Shown: positions 9,342-19,158, counted from the stretch's first letter. The stretch: 64,000 bases of DNA from Paenibacillus farraposensis (GCF_020736845.1 NZ_JAFFQR010000105.1:342428-406427), one strand, 5' to 3'. Notes: generated by a model not told the origin, from the sequence alone. Program-made: numbers and translations.

Positions 9342-10303
9342 GGCCTGTCCCTCCAGTAGGTCATTTTTTTTATATGAGTAGTATATATATTTTTGTATAT
9401 GTTTATGATACCTTTCGGCTGATTCTCTGCAAAGAAAGCTATTCTCGTAGAAGGAGACTCCGGGGAACTAGTAATTCAGAAAGTCATATATGCGCTTGAA
9501 TTCAGGTAAGCTTCCAATTCAAGATGAGATCGATGTTATTTCTGTTCATTTTTTTTAAAGACTGTATCAAGTATTTCGTAAGAAAAGAGGGAAATTTTGT
9601 GTCATTGGTCAAGATGAAGGAGAGCTCTCAACCAGTTTTATAATTAAATAAAATTCCATTTTTGTTTATTATAGTATAAAAGACATAAGTATGATAAAAT
9701 GTGCGCGCGACAGTACATGGAGCTAAACAAATTAATGTTCCAAATTAGATTAAAATAGAATTGATGTTACAAAAAAAAGTATTTCTAGAAGTTCATATTC
9801 ACAAAATCCGTATTTTGTACATATGTTAATATCAGTACTATAAAACAGGACAAATAAAAACACGCCCTATCTCGGACGTGTCTTATCAAGGGGAAATCTC
9901 TAAGGTGTACTAAATAATATACCCACTTGTTATATAGATTACAGTACATAATTACCAAAAAGTTCAAAGAAACTCCTAAAACTTATAAAGTGTTACTCTG
10001 AATCTACTATATTGAAATAGCCTTCTATTTCATGGTCTATTCCTAAAAAGTTAGCTCCAACAGCAAAAAAAGCCCTTTTACAATTGAAATGTGTTTATCT
10101 ACATATTCTCTTTCCCAAATACAAGCCACAGTTTCAAAGGTTACCTTCCCCTTTTCTCTGAAAATATTCTCTGTTTTCTGGTCCGCTCGATTTCTGAGTC
10201 GGTTGATCATTTTTCTTGTAGCTATAAAAGGTTTATTTAGATCGATTGGTTTCTTTTTATTTAATTATCCATTTTAATTGGAAAAATGGTAAATTATATT
10301 ATC
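9342..10303. other. AT-rich intergenic stretch without recognisable genes
   Basis: Nearly 1 kb with only short open frames, none with a convincing ribosome binding site. The left part should hold the promoter of the MFS operon; I could not assign it confidently. Base composition is clearly more AT-rich than the neighbouring operons. Confidence 0.5.
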
Positions 10304-10332
10304 TTGATTTAATATATAGTTTTGTACATAAT
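10304..10332 (+). promoter_or_regulatory. Sigma-A type promoter
   Basis: TTGATT at 10304-10309 and CATAAT at 10327-10332 are separated by 17 bp. Transcription would begin near 10339, upstream of the secreted-protein start at 10413 but downstream of the longer open frame's first ATG at 10322. Confidence 0.55.
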
Positions 10333-10412
10333 AGATTTGTGTCATAAATGCCAAAAAAAGGAGGATAGTGTTTTTTTATGTAATTGCAACAACAAAAATT
10401 TGAGGGAGATGA

Positions 10413-11423
10413 ATGGATTTGAAGTTCAAGAGCATATGCTCGTTGGCTGTTGTAAGTATGCTTTCATTCACGTTACATACATAGATCAAACGGGCAAAGT
10501 GTTTGTAAACAAGGAAAGTTTAAGGAAGGAAGTTATTCCCCTAGAACCGGTAAGTCAGGTTACATACAAGGGTTCGGAGCCTTCCCTCCCATCCGCAAGT
10601 CTGGTTACGTACCAAAAATCGGGATCTTCCAGCCTGTCCGTAACTCAGAATACTTATAAAGATTCAACGGGACAAATTTATATTTTTCCTGTATTACAAC
10701 CTAAACCGGATTGTATGGTAGGAAATCATTCAATATCTACACCAATGGACTTTAGCACTAACGCTGCAAGTTTCCCCGTATGCCGGGACCTGAGAAATGG
10801 GGCATATCGTGGAGTATATTCACATATAGGATATGCATGGGCAACGACCCGAATTCATCTACCGAGTAAAAAAGAAATTTACGAGAATCCGTCTAAATAC
10901 ACTAGTAGTACAGGATACGTCTATATGGGCGGTTGGGGAAATACGAATAATGCTGTAGATGCAGGTTTACAGCATAGCCCAAAGTTTAATGACTGGGCCC
11001 CCTTCTTGCTGATCGAGGGTAATGGTGGTCGCTTAACGTTTACCCCAAGATTTGAAGGAGATCAGGACATTCAAATGAAATTTTATGTTCCATCTGATGG
11101 TGTTGTTGCTTTAGTTATTTCTGGTCATGATATTAGCGGTACGAAAGTTACAAAAACCTTCACCGGGCCAGCTCCAGGTTGGACTTCTACTGGTAACGGT
11201 AACCTCATAAAACGAATGACAAGTATGGCCCAAATTCAAGATCACGAGAATTACAGAGATGGTTCCTACATCAAAAATGTTGCTTGGTATGGTTCTTAGT
11301 TCAGAAGATAATATTCCATGGCGAGGTTCCCAAACCTATGGATTTTGTTCATCCCCACGAAATAAAGTGTTTATAGATTTCGTTCATGCAGGAAGAGAAA
11401 CGATTGATAATATCTTAGAATAA
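10413..11423 (+). pseudogene. Secreted protein interrupted by two compensating frameshifts
   Basis: ATG at 10413, behind GAGGGAG, opens a signal-peptide-like start (MDLKFKSICSLAVVSMLSF) that stops at 10482. The mature protein continues one frame over to a stop at 11297-11299. The C-terminus (for example PWRGSQTYGFCSSPRNK and FVHAGRETIDNILE) continues from about 11289 to 11423, back in the first frame. One missing base near 10475 and one extra T near 11294 would join all parts into about 336 residues. The region after the signal has imperfect repeats around VTYKG/VTYQK/NTYKD. The DAGLQHSPKFNDWAPFLL core reminds me of secreted YrpD-like proteins, from memory only. It could be a sequencing-error pair or a true pseudogene. 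Confidence 0.6.
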
Positions 11424-11467
11424 ATTTTATCGGAGGGGCTTTACCTCTCCTTTTAAGGAGGAAACTT

Positions 11468-12298
11468 ATGGAAAAGATGCTGTTCAAGATTTTGATTTTA
11501 AGTGTGATGATTTTTTGCTTTTCTCAAGAAGTTCTTACTGGAAAATTATCAGCTGAGAGTATAGCTCCTAGCACGACAATTCTAAAAATTAATAACTATT
11601 ATGTTTTATTTACGACGCCCCAAGCCCCTTATATTGATAAGAACAACCGCTTCATGGTACCTTTGCGATCTATTAACGATTTATTGGGGGGGCACACGTC
11701 GTATGACCCGGCTTCCAAAACGGCTACTATACAGTTTGGTTCGCATCAGGTTAAGTTCAAAATAAACTCAACAGAGATTGTTACGGATTCAAGTACGTCC
11801 ATGATGGATACCTTTCCAGTGCTTAATAAAAATGCAATGTTTGTTCCTTTGGGGGTGCTTACGACGCAACTAATAATACATCAGGAGTGGGATCAACAAA
11901 ATAAACTGTACTCTCTTTCGGGGAAGGAATTAATGAAGACACCTATGATGGAGAACGTTGAGGATTTGGATAAAGTACCGGTAGACAATGAGAATGCTTT
12001 CCATTTGTTATCGTACAAATTAACCTTGGAGAAGGAAAAGGTTAATTTAACTTTCACAGCTAAAAATATAACGGGCAAGAAACTTGATGAGGGTATTGAA
12101 GACTTAAATACCACTTTTATTTTTAATAATGGTAGCACAGCAATTGAAGATCGAAATCGTAAACGGCCAAGTATAGAAAAGGATGAAATCGTTACACGTA
12201 GTAAGGACATACCATACCCAGGCACAATCGAAAATAAAAAAATCATAAGGGAGAAACTGGAGTATATCCTTTTTAAGGGAAGAACTCTTAAACGATAA
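11468..12298 (+). CDS. Exported protein with copper amine oxidase N-terminal-like stalk domain
   Basis: A 276-residue protein with an N-terminal hydrophobic signal (residues 4-22). The stalk domain follows: PYIDKNNRFMVPLRSINDLLGG near 50-75, YDPASKTATIQFG and NAMFVPLGVL. These repeats, common in Paenibacillus surface proteins, hold proteins in the cell envelope. The C-terminal half (about 155-276) is a beta-rich segment I do not recognise, with an NLTFTAKNITGK-like strand pattern suggesting a BsuPI-like proteinase-inhibitor or immunoglobulin-like fold. AAGGAGG ribosome binding site seven bases before ATG. It lies 44 bp after the frameshifted secreted gene, probably in one transcript. Confidence 0.78.
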   Translation: MEKMLFKILILSVMIFCFSQEVLTGKLSAESIAPSTTILKINNYYVLFTTPQAPYIDKNNRFMVPLRSINDLLGGHTSYDPASKTATIQFGSHQVKFKINSTEIVTDSSTSMMDTFPVLNKNAMFVPLGVLTTQLIIHQEWDQQNKLYSLSGKELMKTPMMENVEDLDKVPVDNENAFHLLSYKLTLEKEKVNLTFTAKNITGKKLDEGIEDLNTTFIFNNGSTAIEDRNRKRPSIEKDEIVTRSKDIPYPGTIENKKIIREKLEYILFKGRTLKR

Positions 12299-12410
12299 GC
12301 TGATATACCAGACGATATCGTTTTTCTTGTAAGAGATACATAGTAATGGGTAAGAATACAGTTAAGTATGATCAAACACTACGCCGTACTTGGCTTGGTG
12401 TCGAATCAGC

Positions 12411-12457
12411 AAAAACCAAAAAGCCCCTGATCCGCATATCTCACGGATCAGGGGCTT
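12411..12457 (-). terminator. Intrinsic terminator of the merR-CMD operon
   Basis: A perfect 14-bp stem (AAGCCCCTGATCCG 12421-12434, CGGATCAGGGGCTT 12444-12457) is followed on the minus strand by TTTGGTTTTT, fitting termination of the minus-strand gene ending at 12607. Confidence 0.8.
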
Positions 12458-12606
12458 CAACAAATATCTCAAAACCTATTGAATCTACTGGCAAAACACA
12501 CGGTTTTCGTTATCGGGGCTGGAGTTCGTTGAACTAACGTATCCGTTAGTTGAAGGATACACCGTTACATTTGAAGCCTTTATCGAACCTAACATTCATG
12601 TTGGAA

Positions 12607-13377
12607 TTAATGCGATAAGAAGATCTCTTTCGCAACTTTAATAGCATTCAGCACTTTAGGAAATCCCGTATATGGGGAACAGTGTAACAATGCCTCAATA
12701 GCTTCTTGTCTTGTTAACCCTACACGAATTGCAGCATTGAGATGTACATGCAACTGCGGCTCGCATCCACCTTGAGCAGTTAAGGCTCCTAATGTTACGA
12801 GTTGACGTAGTTTGGGATTTAATCCTGGGCGGCTATAGACTTCACCGAAAGTAAATTCGATGATTTGTTCAGCTAGTAGAGGAGCAATATCAGCAAGGGA
12901 ATCAACAACCGCTTCGCCATGTTTGCCGTCGATTTCCTGAAGTTTTGCCAAGCCTCTTTCTCGTCGTTCTTCTACATTTTGTAGTAGCTCGTCCTCGATA
13001 TTTACTTCGATATTTTGTTCAGCAAAAAGTTGTTTTGCAACACCAACAGCATTTAAAACACGAGGAAAACCACAAAACGGAATACAATGGGTTGCAATTT
13101 CTATAATTTCGTTCGGCGTAATCCCAACTTTTAAGCCGAAGTTCATGTGCCATTTGAGTTGATTTGGAGTATCACCTAATGAGATTAACGCAGAGATTGC
13201 GATCATTTCTCTTTGTTGATAGGTTAGTACGGGATTACTAAAAAGTTGCCCGAAAAATTCAATAATGTATCTACTGATGTGCGGGGATACATCACTTAAA
13301 CCATTAATGACTTCCTGAATACCTGCTTCATTAGTTTCTTGAAATAGTTTTTTTCCAATTTCATATGGTGAGTTCAT
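12607..13377 (-). CDS. Carboxymuconolactone decarboxylase family protein, two-domain
   Basis: A 256-residue protein made of two tandem CMD domains (about 35-120 and 160-250). Each ends in a matching motif: THCIPFCGFPRVLNAV in the first, LHCSPYTGFPKVLNAI in the second. The fold is shared by gamma-carboxymuconolactone decarboxylases and AhpD-like oxidoreductases; only the first copy has two nearby cysteines, and they are C-x4-C rather than the C-x2-C of AhpD. The start overlaps the end of the MerR frame by four bases (ATGA), so the two are translationally coupled. A role in aromatic or quinone stress is an inference from family and regulator type. Confidence 0.87.
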   Translation of the reverse strand: MNSPYEIGKKLFQETNEAGIQEVINGLSDVSPHISRYIIEFFGQLFSNPVLTYQQREMIAISALISLGDTPNQLKWHMNFGLKVGITPNEIIEIATHCIPFCGFPRVLNAVGVAKQLFAEQNIEVNIEDELLQNVEERRERGLAKLQEIDGKHGEAVVDSLADIAPLLAEQIIEFTFGEVYSRPGLNPKLRQLVTLGALTAQGGCEPQLHVHLNAAIRVGLTRQEAIEALLHCSPYTGFPKVLNAIKVAKEIFLSH

Positions 13378-13768
13378 TGCTCAACAGCTACCTCCAGTTG
13401 CGGGTTCTCTAATTCCCATTGACGGTAAATCTCTATTTTTTCGTTAATGACTTTATAATGTTCTTGAAGCCTCTCGATCTGTTCCGCTAACTTGTTCTTA
13501 TGGACTTCCAACAGAATTCTCCTTTCTTTGGTCGTAGCGGAACCTTGTCTTCTCAAGTCAGCGATCTGTTGCATTTGTCGAATGGTCATTCCTGTTGAAG
13601 CCTTACCAAAAAACGAATCCATGCTAAATCGTTTGCAGAATATTGGCGGCGACCGTTCGAACCCCTCTCTATTGCATGAATCAGACCGTTTTTTTCGTAG
13701 TAGCGCAAGGTGTATGCAGTGATGCCGGTAAGGTTGGAAATGTCTTGGATGCTTAAATATTTGTCCAT
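13374..13768 (-). pseudogene. MerR-family regulator with a frameshift
   Basis: The N-terminal winged HTH is intact (LSIQDISNLTGITAYTLRYY, then GRRQYSANDLAWIRFLVRL) but runs into a stop. The rest, starting STGMTIRQMQQIADLRRQG and followed by a long coiled coil, continues one frame away. Alignment to the MerR pattern (DLAWIxFLxRLxxTGMT) places one missing base near 13590. Without it the protein would be about 130 residues with no large effector domain. The GTG at 13774 overlaps the -10 box, so the ATG at 13768 is the likely start. It controls and overlaps the CMD gene. Confidence 0.75.
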
Positions 13769-13774
13769 AGTCAC

Positions 13775-13805
13775 ATCTTACATCTTAGAGCGCACTCTAA
13801 GTCAA
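13775..13805 (-). promoter_or_regulatory. MerR-type promoter with 19-bp spacer and central operator
   Basis: On the minus strand the -35 TTGACT (13805-13800) and -10 TAAGAT (13780-13775) are 19 bp apart, the over-long spacing MerR proteins correct. A palindrome (CTTAGAG, 4 bp, CTCTAAG; 13784-13801) fills the spacer. Transcription would begin at or next to the ATG at 13768, so the mRNA may be leaderless. Confidence 0.85.
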
Positions 13806-14134
13806 TAGTGACACGCTAAAACGATGCAAAGAAGCTTCTGTCAGCTTCGCTGGTACTACCCCTAGAAGGCACAAATAAGCCATGTTTAAGAAAGTTGTGT
13901 CACCGTATCCTTCAACGGGTCAAACTTCGTGTCATTTTAATATCCAAACTTATCCATATTATTAACTGCAGTTCTCATTTCTTCATCAGACAAAAATGTA
14001 TAGATCATGGTTGTTTAGTATAGACGAATGCCCTAACTGATTCTTTCACTCATTGACTGCTGGACTAGGTCGTTATAAAGAAGCTTTGTATCATTCCCCT
14101 CTTCAACAGTTAATCGAAACACTTTTTCACTTAA
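13806..14134. other. Gap without genes
   Basis: About 330 bp between the merR promoter and the end of the esterase gene. No open frame with a ribosome binding site and no strong terminator hairpin was seen. Confidence 0.5.
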
Positions 14135-15505
14135 TCAATCTACTTTTTTTACCTCTAAATTTTTATCGAATATCATAGCTTTTTGTTCTTTCCTTTCAAA
14201 AATAGGCCAATCTAAACTATTTTCATGATTAGGTGTGCCGTTTTTAATAAAGCTAAGGAAATACTCCTGAATTTGGTTGGATAAACTCTGTGCTTCTTCG
14301 CGATTGACACCCTCAAGCATCGGAGCGTTTTCCCACTTATCGAAATTCCCAAAAACAAATGGTAAATCCATACAATGACAAGCTAAAATGTAAGGTTTAG
14401 GTGATTGATAGTTGAAATTAAATACATAAGTGTTACTATCAACATCATTTAAATCAGTCATCAAATCATAGGTTGGAAACTTAAAAAGAGCATTTGAACT
14501 TGACTCCACTATTTCCAAATAGTTATCTTCGTGTTTCAAGCTAGTATGATGGAGAAATGCTGCATTTTCTTCAGCTGTTAATCCCGCCATAACATTTACT
14601 TTACTACCAGAGATTCGAACTGCTTCACTAATAATATTCCCTTTTAATAATATGCCGTCTATAATGGGGAAAAAGGTAGTGGGGATAAGCTCCTGTGTTC
14701 TGCGTTGTATTTCTTTTGCTACTTCTCCTTGTGCAGCTAATATTTGTTCAACAGGCACATCAACAAGCTTATCTTTATCCCTTTCGTCAATGCTTAGATT
14801 TTCTAATATTAAATGAGACAATTCAATTGATTCATTTTTATTAAGAGGATTAACGCCACCAGGCAAACTAAATAAAGCTGTACGATTAAACATTCCCTTT
14901 ACTTCTTCACATGCCATTAATGCAACAGAATACCACGCACCTGCTGATTGTCCAGCTACAGTGATTTGGTCGGGATCTCCGCCAAAACATTCAATGTTTT
15001 TCCTTACCCAATACAAAGCAGCAATTAAATCTTTTAATGCTAAGTTGCCTTCAGATATACCAGGTAAAAATAGATTACCTAAAGTGCCTAGTCGGTAATT
15101 CACTGTAACGACTACGACATCGCCGTTTGCAGCCAGTTGACTACCGTTGTACCATGGTAAAGAACCCCCTCCTGTCAAAAAGCCTCCTCCATGAATCCAA
15201 AAAACAACAGGTCGTTTTTCATCTGTACCTTTTGTCCATATGTTCAAACGGAAAGCATCCTCGCTCTGATTATGTTCTTCTTTCTTTGTCCCCATGACAG
15301 AAGCAAGACGATTGTTTAGTTGAGGAAAAATTGGCCCTGGTTTTGTTGCATCCCGTATTCCATTCCATTTCAGAGGTTCCCCAACTTTCATAAATCTACC
15401 TTTATCAGCACCATAGGGAATATCATAAAATGCTAAAGTTCCTTTTTCTTCAGTTCCAACCAACTTACCTTGTTCACAGTCAGCCCTCAATTTATTATTT
15501 TCCAT
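14135..15505 (-). CDS. Type-B carboxylesterase (para-nitrobenzyl esterase-like)
   Basis: A 456-residue alpha/beta hydrolase. The oxyanion segment HGGGF is at 105-109 and the nucleophile Ser187 is in GQSAGA. A GLTAEENAAF segment supplies the likely acid, and the histidine in ACHCMDLPFVFG is the likely third catalytic residue. No signal peptide, so intracellular. It hydrolyses carboxylic esters; the natural substrate is unknown. It begins 21 bp after the TetR gene on the same strand, so that regulator and its operator probably control it. AAGGAG ribosome binding site before the ATG. Confidence 0.88.
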   Translation of the reverse strand: MENNKLRADCEQGKLVGTEEKGTLAFYDIPYGADKGRFMKVGEPLKWNGIRDATKPGPIFPQLNNRLASVMGTKKEEHNQSEDAFRLNIWTKGTDEKRPVVFWIHGGGFLTGGGSLPWYNGSQLAANGDVVVVTVNYRLGTLGNLFLPGISEGNLALKDLIAALYWVRKNIECFGGDPDQITVAGQSAGAWYSVALMACEEVKGMFNRTALFSLPGGVNPLNKNESIELSHLILENLSIDERDKDKLVDVPVEQILAAQGEVAKEIQRRTQELIPTTFFPIIDGILLKGNIISEAVRISGSKVNVMAGLTAEENAAFLHHTSLKHEDNYLEIVESSSNALFKFPTYDLMTDLNDVDSNTYVFNFNYQSPKPYILACHCMDLPFVFGNFDKWENAPMLEGVNREEAQSLSNQIQEYFLSFIKNGTPNHENSLDWPIFERKEQKAMIFDKNLEVKKVD

Positions 15506-15526
15506 TTGAAAATTCTCCTTTTTTGA

Positions 15527-16117
15527 TTATCTTGTGGCTATTCCGTTCATAAAATGGCGTATTAAACCATTAACGAAGTTTGTATCTATATTTTCCCTAT
15601 ACATAAAAATCTTTAAATATATCGGACTAAATAACATATCTAAGGCTATGTCTAAATCAATTTCAGATTGAATGATTCCTGCATGAATACCCATCTCCAG
15701 AATACTTTTTGCTTCCAATCTTCTTGGTTCAAAAAAATGAACATGGAATTTCTTTAAAAGATCCTCGTTTTCTACGATTGCTGAAATCAAAGCTCTTCCT
15801 AACGTACTATCAAGAACTCTAGAGAGTTCAATGATTACTTGGCGAAAATTTTCTTCTACTGATAATAATGGATTAAATTTTACACTTAAATCTGTAACAT
15901 CTAAATAAATGCTTAATAATAGTTCCTCCTTATTTTTCCACCACCTATATATTGTTGCCTTGCTAGCTCCTGCATCTTTTGCAATCCCTTCAATCGTTAG
16001 GTTCGCAAAACTGGAATGTTCAAGTAACTTAATAGTTGAGCTTATAATGGCTGCCTTAGATGATTCATTCCTTGGTTTTCCAACTGAGCGTTTACCCTCT
16101 TTGGTATGTGTGTTCAT
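15527..16117 (-). CDS. TetR/AcrR-family regulator
   Basis: A 196-residue repressor. The N-terminal HTH (LTIEGIAKDAGASKATIYRWW, with the KNKEELL cap) covers about residues 40-68, followed by a helical ligand-binding domain. It is the first gene of a two-gene operon with the esterase, 21 bp apart. A perfect inverted repeat about 30 bp upstream of its start is the likely autoregulatory operator. AAAGGAGAT ribosome binding site six bases before ATG. Confidence 0.88.
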   Translation of the reverse strand: MNTHTKEGKRSVGKPRNESSKAAIISSTIKLLEHSSFANLTIEGIAKDAGASKATIYRWWKNKEELLLSIYLDVTDLSVKFNPLLSVEENFRQVIIELSRVLDSTLGRALISAIVENEDLLKKFHVHFFEPRRLEAKSILEMGIHAGIIQSEIDLDIALDMLFSPIYLKIFMYRENIDTNFVNGLIRHFMNGIATR

Positions 16118-16148
16118 TTCTATCTCCTTTCATAATCAATTATAAAAC

Positions 16149-16163
16149 GAAACGTATCGTTTC
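16149..16163. promoter_or_regulatory. TetR operator
   Basis: A perfect inverted repeat GAAACG-TAT-CGTTTC just upstream of the tetR start, of the type recognised by TetR repressors of this kind. Confidence 0.65.
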
Positions 16164-16691
16164 TAAACAAATTATAAACACCTATACATCAGCAGCACAA
16201 ATATCTTGGAGGATGCCACCAGGATATTTTGGACAAATTGATTCCAATTTATTGATTAAAAAAACAGCACATACCTATTCATAAAGTCTTTGGTTACGCC
16301 TACTCTCAATAACTCCAACCAATATATCCGCCAGCAACCATGATTCCACTTCCATAGCAAGATGATGAAACACAGCGAAATCATGGTGCTTGCCCTCTTT
16401 GATTCGGCCCTCAGCTCCCGCGCTACGTGGGTTGCGTGAGACAAACGTCGGGAACGTAGAACGCCTTGGCCGGGGCGCTCTTACCCGGCCGTAAACACTT
16501 TAGATTGACATGAGTAGCATGGGCCTGTTTCCTTACTCTTGTCCTTCTTGCTCTAGTGCTCATTGATCGAGAATCCAGCCTTCAGGGCTCGAAACTCGAA
16601 GCGCCTCATGAAAAAAGGATGCTCCTGGATTGCTCCAAAAACACCCTTCTTCTTTATTTTACTCCTATACTACAACTGGCTTGACGACAGG
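16164..16691. other. Degenerate region with hairpins
   Basis: No intact gene. It holds an AAATATC/GATATTT-type hairpin at about 16200-16234 and a GGCCGGG/CCCGGCC hairpin at 16468-16490. Minus-strand stretches look coding (for example HHLAMEVESWLLADILVGV near 16310-16370) but are broken in all frames. It probably continues the decayed DNA of the subtilase remnant. Confidence 0.35.
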
Positions 16692-16918
16692 CTACTGTAT
16701 ACACATCGTTAGTATGGGGTCCTCACAATTACCCCCAGAGAATAATACCAGTATCGCCGCCCGAATTGCTTCAAGAATCTTACGGTTTGCCGGGTGGTTC
16801 GGATTATCTATTACGCCTTCCCACGGGTCTTTTATACCCCCAAGAGTTACATATCACTTGAGGGGTTTCCGTTCTTCTAAACTGTTCGATGGCCCAATCA
16901 TATGCTGCAACAATCGGG
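16692..16918 (-). pseudogene. S8 (subtilisin-like) serine peptidase, frameshifted fragment
   Basis: One minus-strand frame reads PIVAAYDWAIEQF ... PQVICNSWG (about 16918-16804). The next frame continues DPWEGVIDNPNHPANRKILE and then ILVLFSGGNCEDP (16829-16692). Together they match the subtilase core after the catalytic histidine: the helix before the VxxxSWG strand, and the VLFxxGNC strand carrying the oxyanion asparagine. Neither the Asp/His nor the Ser (GTSxAxP) regions could be found intact nearby. The fragment begins downstream of lutC and has no start of its own. Confidence 0.5.
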
Positions 16919-17043
16919 TCCCCCCTGCCTCATCTATACCCTCTCTTTCAAAATATTCGCGTGTCGGTCTGTTGGCAAAATTGAACAAGCGCTCATGACA
17001 CATGTGGTTACGCACCGGCGAGTACATGAACGCTCAGTATGGC

Positions 17044-17739
17044 TTATTGATCATCTATAACAATATAAGTTGTTCTTACTGGCCCATGAACCCCGACGAC
17101 AAGGTTCATTTCGATATCGGCACTGTTGGAAGGACCGGAAATAAAATTCACGCATACCGGTATTTCCTCCTCTTTTAAATTCCGTTCATGAATCGTCTTC
17201 ACGGCTTGTGTAAGTCTTGGCACAATACTACTTTTGGGAACCAAGGCAATATACGATTCGGGCAAAAGACTAACGGGCCTTCCTTTGATCCCATCGTTAA
17301 ATAACACGACGGTTCCGGATTCGGCAAGTGTGATGTCACTGAAGGTAATCCCAATGTCTGCATTTTTGGCAAAGGCGATACATTCCTCTTTATCCCTCGA
17401 GTCCCATTTTCGACATTGAGACATGTTGTTTAAATATTCCTTAATTCCGAATTGGTCAAACCGTTCATCATTAGCATAAATGACAGAATTGGCTTTCCAA
17501 GCCTGAATTACGGCGTGCAAGGTATCAACAAGCTGACTTGTAGTAGTTCGTTTGACATCTGTATGAATGTCTCTACATTGATCCTCTAATTTCAAGACCA
17601 GTTGATCTTGTGTGAATCCCTCAAAAACACGCCACTGTGGAGATAACTTCCACTCCGGTCTATGAACCGTATCCGGACGTTTTCTGCCAAGCTTGTCCGA
17701 AAGCTTAGCTAAAAAAGTATCGCGATTTGGGATATTCAT
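17044..17739 (-). CDS. lutC: LutC, lactate utilization protein C
   Basis: A 231-residue LUD-domain protein. Characteristic segments are DIGITFSDITLAESGTVVL near 128-146, LPESYIALVPKSSIVPRL and the C-terminal ISGPSNSADIEMNLVVGVHGP. With LutA and LutB it forms the iron-sulfur L-lactate dehydrogenase complex that oxidises lactate to pyruvate. It is the last gene of the lutABC operon and starts right after the lutB stop. No lactate permease gene is present here. Confidence 0.93.
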   Translation of the reverse strand: MNIPNRDTFLAKLSDKLGRKRPDTVHRPEWKLSPQWRVFEGFTQDQLVLKLEDQCRDIHTDVKRTTTSQLVDTLHAVIQAWKANSVIYANDERFDQFGIKEYLNNMSQCRKWDSRDKEECIAFAKNADIGITFSDITLAESGTVVLFNDGIKGRPVSLLPESYIALVPKSSIVPRLTQAVKTIHERNLKEEEIPVCVNFISGPSNSADIEMNLVVGVHGPVRTTYIVIDDQ

Positions 17740-19158
17740 TTATTTTCCATCCTTTCTCTGCTTCTCGAACCATTCCCGAAATGATTGTTTTGGCGGAACC
17801 GGAAGATCCTTGACATGGGTCCAGGCTTTTAATGGCCCTATTCCGTGCTTAATCATCCGTCCGTCTTTTGTCAAAGGCTGTAACGCATATGGTGCGGTTT
17901 TCGTTGCAAAAGAGAACAATCCGGAATGGTTAGCCACTTTTTCAAATCCCTTCATGGCAATTTTCCAAGACAGCGGACCTCTGTTTTCATCTTCAGCAAT
18001 ACGGCGTCGATGTCTAATCAGGAGTTCATGTAAAGGGATTTTAACGGGACATGCTTCCGTACAAGCACCGCAAAGGCTTGAGGCAAAAGGTAAATCTTGG
18101 TAGTCGTCATACCCGCCCAATAATGGCGTTAATACCGCTCCGATGGGGCCGGGATAGATCGAACCGTAGGCATGCCCGCCGATATGACGATAGACTGGGC
18201 AGACATTAATACAAGCTGCGCAGCGAATGCATTGCAGCGCGCTTTGAAACTCCGTACCTAAGATATCCGAACGGCCATTATCCACTATGACCAGATGGAA
18301 CTCTTCGGGGCCGTCCATTCCGCCGGGTTCCGTCAATCCCGTTATATAACTTGTTAATTTCTGGCCAACTGCACTTCTGCACAGAAGAGTGACTAGAACA
18401 TCAAGTTCCTCCCAAGTTGGAACAATTCGTTCCATCCCCATCACGGTCACGAGTGTTTTAGGCAAAGTAGTAACCATTCGCGCATTGCCTTCATTAGCCA
18501 CAATGGAGATAGATCCTGATTCCGCTACAGCAAAATTACATCCTGTAATTCCTACATCAGCTTGAAAGAAATCCTCACGCAGATGCTTACGTGCAAATCT
18601 TGTAAGCTCTTCAGGTTTAGAGGTACCGGTATATCCTAATTTTTCATGGAATAATTTACATATACTTTCTTTATCTTTATGCAAAGAGGGGACAACAATG
18701 TGAGAAGGGCGTTCATTGTCTGCTGTTTGCAATATAAATTCTGCAAGATCTGTCTCTAATACCTCGCAACCTGCTTCCTTTATCGCTTCGTTCAAGCTAA
18801 TTTCTTCGGTGACCATTGATTTGGACTTCACGACTTTTTTGGCATTTTTCCTTGTAATAATACCTTTTACATATTCTCTGGCATCTTCAGCGGTTTCTGC
18901 GAAAAATACAGATCCGCCATGCTTCGCAATGTTTTCGCTTAGCTGAAACAAATAATAGTCGAGGTTATCCAGCGTATGCTGACGAATGGCTTCACCTAAC
19001 GAACGCCATTGTTCCCAATTCCCGAGACTTTCCGAAGCTTTTAACTTTTTGCTTCTGAGCCCGTCTTGTGCCTTCGAAACAGCGTTGCGCATGAAGGAAT
19101 CTTGAATCCCCTCTTCGGTTCTTTTATGAAACGATGCATCACCGATCTTGATTCCCAT
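17740..19158 (-). CDS. lutB: LutB, iron-sulfur lactate oxidation protein
   Basis: 472 residues: an N-terminal LUD domain, then a ferredoxin-like region with two 4Fe-4S motifs ([12 protein letters not shown] near 310, CGACTEACP near 360) and a C-terminal extension starting about [10 protein letters not shown]. It is the electron-transfer subunit of the LutABC lactate dehydrogenase. It sits 15 bp after lutA and abuts lutC in one minus-strand operon. Length and order match the Bacillus subtilis operon. Confidence 0.94.
   Translation of the reverse strand: MGIKIGDASFHKRTEEGIQDSFMRNAVSKAQDGLRSKKLKASESLGNWEQWRSLGEAIRQHTLDNLDYYLFQLSENIAKHGGSVFFAETAEDAREYVKGIITRKNAKKVVKSKSMVTEEISLNEAIKEAGCEVLETDLAEFILQTADNERPSHIVVPSLHKDKESICKLFHEKLGYTGTSKPEELTRFARKHLREDFFQADVGITGCNFAVAESGSISIVANEGNARMVTTLPKTLVTVMGMERIVPTWEELDVLVTLLCRSAVGQKLTSYITGLTEPGGMDGPEEFHLVIVDNGRSDILGTEFQSALQCIRCAACINVCPVYRHIGGHAYGSIYPGPIGAVLTPLLGGYDDYQDLPFASSLCGACTEACPVKIPLHELLIRHRRRIAEDENRGPLSWKIAMKGFEKVANHSGLFSFATKTAPYALQPLTKDGRMIKHGIGPLKAWTHVKDLPVPPKQSFREWFEKQRKDGK

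Noticed and set aside
10322..10412. Start of the secreted protein at 10322
   Set aside because: It lies between the promoter boxes, lacks a ribosome binding site and would give no signal peptide; 10413 has both a site and a signal sequence.
12346..12537. 63-codon plus frame after the stalk-domain gene
   Set aside because: It contains the strong merR-CMD operon terminator hairpin in its middle and has no conserved look.
13586..13622. Programmed -1 frameshifting in merR at a T-TTT-TTG slippery heptamer
   Set aside because: Slipping there would leave one residue too few between the WI-F and TGM blocks of the MerR fold; the shift fits better as a missing base a few codons later.
16630..16998. 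122-codon plus frame
   Set aside because: It is antisense to the subtilase remnant, which has recognisable protein motifs on the other strand.
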